From contig JBGCFN010000035.1 in assembly GCA_045106935.1 (NCBI GenBank), positions 1 through 7,745 on the forward strand: a stretch of 7,745 nt of DNA, given 5' to 3'. Shown here piece after piece: positions 6,215-7,745 of this stretch (its first letter is position 1; every line of letters starts with the position of its first letter). The notes under the pieces are model-generated. The model was given only the letters and a program-made list of their open reading frames with translations. It did no database searches and was not told the origin of the DNA. The DNA is from UBA1858 sp045106935 (lineage in GTDB: Bacteria > Pseudomonadota > Gammaproteobacteria > UBA4575). The position numbers and the translations under genes are program-made.

Positions 6215-7745
6215 ATGGCATCTATAGCAAAAGAAATTCTCACTGTAAATTTAGAAGACGAAATGCGTAAGTCCTATTTGGACTATGCCATGAGTGTGAT
6301 TGTCGGCCGTGCGCTGCCGGATGTGAGAGATGGTTTAAAGCCTGTGCATAGACGTGCATTATTTGCCATGCATGAGCTGGGTAACGATTGGAATAAGCCT
6401 TATAAAAAATCTGCGCGTGTCGTCGGTGACGTCATTGGTAAGTATCACCCGCATGGTGACACCGCGGTATATGACACTATTGTTAGAATGGCGCAGGATT
6501 TTTCAATGCGCTACTTATTGGTTGATGGGCAAGGAAACTTTGGTTCGGTTGATGGCGATTCACCTGCCGCTATGCGTTATACCGAAGTGCGCATGTCTAA
6601 GATTGCTCATGAGGTGTTGTCTGATCTAGATAAAGAAACGGTCGACTTCATTCCTAACTATGACGAAACTGAAAAAGAACCGTCAGTTCTTCCCTCTAGA
6701 ACGCCCAACTTATTAATTAATGGTTCTTCTGGTATCGCCGTGGGCATGGCGACAAATATTCCTCCGCATAATCTGACTGAAATCATTAATGCCTGTGTCG
6801 CGATGATAGAAAATCCAGAATTGTCTGTGATGGAGATTTTGGACATAGTGCCTGGGCCAGATTTCCCAACGTCTGCCATTATTAATGGCAAGAAAGGAAT
6901 TGTTGATGCTTATCAGACGGGTCGCGGAAAAATATATTTACGTGCGCGTAGCCATATTGAAACTGACGAAAAAACGAATCGTGAAACGATAGTTGTTACA
7001 GAGCTTCCATACCAAGTTAACAAAGCACGCTTAATTGAAAAAATTGCCGACTTAGTTAAAGAGAAACGCATTGAAGGTATTTCTCCTGGCGGATTGCGTG
7101 ATGAGTCTGATAAAGATGGCATGCGCATTGTGATTGAATTGCGCCGTGGTGAAGTCAGTGAAGTGATGTTGAATAACTTGTACCAACACACGCAAATGCA
7201 AAGTGTGTTTGGTATTAATATGGTGGCATTGGTTGATGGTCAGCCTAGATTATTAAATATTAAACAAATCTTGCAAGCATTCTTGCGTCATCGTCGCGAA
7301 GTCGTGACTCGACGTACTATGTTTGAATTGCGTAAAGCACGTGATAAAGCACATATCTTAGAAGGCCAGGCAGTCGCCTTAGCGAATATTGATGAAGTGA
7401 TTGCTTTGATCAAAGCATCCAATACGCCATCAGATGCGAAAGCCGCATTAGTCGGACAAGGTTGGGCTCCGGGTGCAGTCACTGATATGTTAGAACGATC
7501 GGGTGCCGAAGCTTCGCGCCCAGATGGACTAGATGACATTTGCGGTTTGCGTGATGGCAAATATTATTTATCTGAAGTTCAGGCGCAAGCTATTTTGGAT
7601 TTGCGATTGCATCGATTAACCGGGCTTGAGCAAGAAAAAATTGTTCAAGACTTTAGTGAGCTGCTCGAAGTAATCGCTAGTCTATTGGCTATCTTAGAAA
7701 GCCCTGATCGTTTGATGGAAGTGATTCGTGAAGAATTGGAAGAAA
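6215..7745 (+). CDS. gyrA: DNA gyrase subunit A, N-terminal 510 residues (runs off the window)
   Basis: GyrA is the DNA breakage-reunion subunit of gyrase (A2B2), which introduces negative supercoils. My translation from the ATG at 6215 is open to the window end with no frameshift. Early numbering equals E. coli: SYLDYAMSVIVGRALPDVRDGLKPVHRR (about 20-47), the winged-helix segment KYHPHGDTAVYDTIVRMAQ (76-94), catalytic Tyr122 (AMRYTE), GSSGIAVGMATNIPPHN (170-186) and the IREELE stretch of the coiled coil at the end. The quinolone-resistance positions are Thr83 and Asp87. Residues 290-294 read S-P-G-G-L where E. coli and Pseudomonas have S/T-x-L, a two-residue insertion just before LRDESDKDGM. 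The C-terminal beta-pinwheel lies beyond the window. Neither a good Shine-Dalgarno nor an earlier start is present; AAGGA at 6186-6190 is too far upstream. Confidence 0.98.
   Translation, partial: MASIAKEILTVNLEDEMRKSYLDYAMSVIVGRALPDVRDGLKPVHRRALFAMHELGNDWNKPYKKSARVVGDVIGKYHPHGDTAVYDTIVRMAQDFSMRYLLVDGQGNFGSVDGDSPAAMRYTEVRMSKIAHEVLSDLDKETVDFIPNYDETEKEPSVLPSRTPNLLINGSSGIAVGMATNIPPHNLTEIINACVAMIENPELSVMEILDIVPGPDFPTSAIINGKKGIVDAYQTGRGKIYLRARSHIETDEKTNRETIVVTELPYQVNKARLIEKIADLVKEKRIEGISPGGLRDESDKDGMRIVIELRRGEVSEVMLNNLYQHTQMQSVFGINMVALVDGQPRLLNIKQILQAFLRHRREVVTRRTMFELRKARDKAHILEGQAVALANIDEVIALIKASNTPSDAKAALVGQGWAPGAVTDMLERSGAEASRPDGLDDICGLRDGKYYLSEVQAQAILDLRLHRLTGLEQEKIVQDFSELLEVIASLLAILESPDRLMEVIREELEE

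Noticed and set aside
6046..6243. Minus-strand open frame of 65 codons covering the mtnA-gyrA spacer
   Set aside because: It lies antisense over the terminator, the gyrA promoter and both gene ends, with no coding signature.
6354..6629. Plus-strand 91-codon open frame starting within gyrA
   Set aside because: It is a shifted frame inside gyrA; the true gyrA frame is open and gives perfect family motifs through the whole stretch.

Overview
The window looks like a chromosomal housekeeping segment of a moderately low-GC gammaproteobacterium. The gene order gyrA - mtnA - (divergent) amidohydrolase - ubiG - mupP - yciK-type SDR matches, from memory, the block known in Pseudomonas aeruginosa. Here rmuC is added between mupP and the SDR gene. 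The base composition is AT-richer than Pseudomonas, so a relative outside that genus is more likely. I see no mobile element, CRISPR array, tRNA, rRNA or prophage.

Layout. Positions 1-132 carry the last 43 codons of a TonB-dependent outer-membrane receptor on the + strand, closed by a hairpin terminator (153-182). Positions 191-4956 hold a compact minus-strand operon, transcribed from right to left: methylthioadenosine/SAH deaminase (mtaD-like), ubiG, mupP, rmuC and a YciK-like SDR. The first junction has a 28-bp gap; the other three overlap by 3, 17 and 8 bp. A 59-bp divergent spacer (4957-5015) separates mtaD from mtnA (+). A hairpin terminator, an extended -10 promoter and the start of gyrA (+, cut off by the window end after 510 codons) follow.

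How the genes fit together. The divergent pair mtaD/mtnA suggests methylthioadenosine salvage by the deamination route (MTA to methylthioinosine), with MtnA isomerising methylthioribose-1-phosphate after a phosphorylase encoded elsewhere. UbiG makes ubiquinone, MupP belongs to the anabolic recycling of peptidoglycan MurNAc, and RmuC is a predicted nuclease-fold protein linked to DNA inversion control. Their grouping looks historical rather than a single pathway.

I found no convincing undescribed system. The most interesting details are the SDR, which keeps the Tyr/Lys pair but lacks the catalytic Ser and Asn, a Pro-Gly-Gly expansion in a normally rigidly conserved GyrA segment, a TTG start on mupP inside the end of ubiG, and the near absence of recognisable Shine-Dalgarno sequences.
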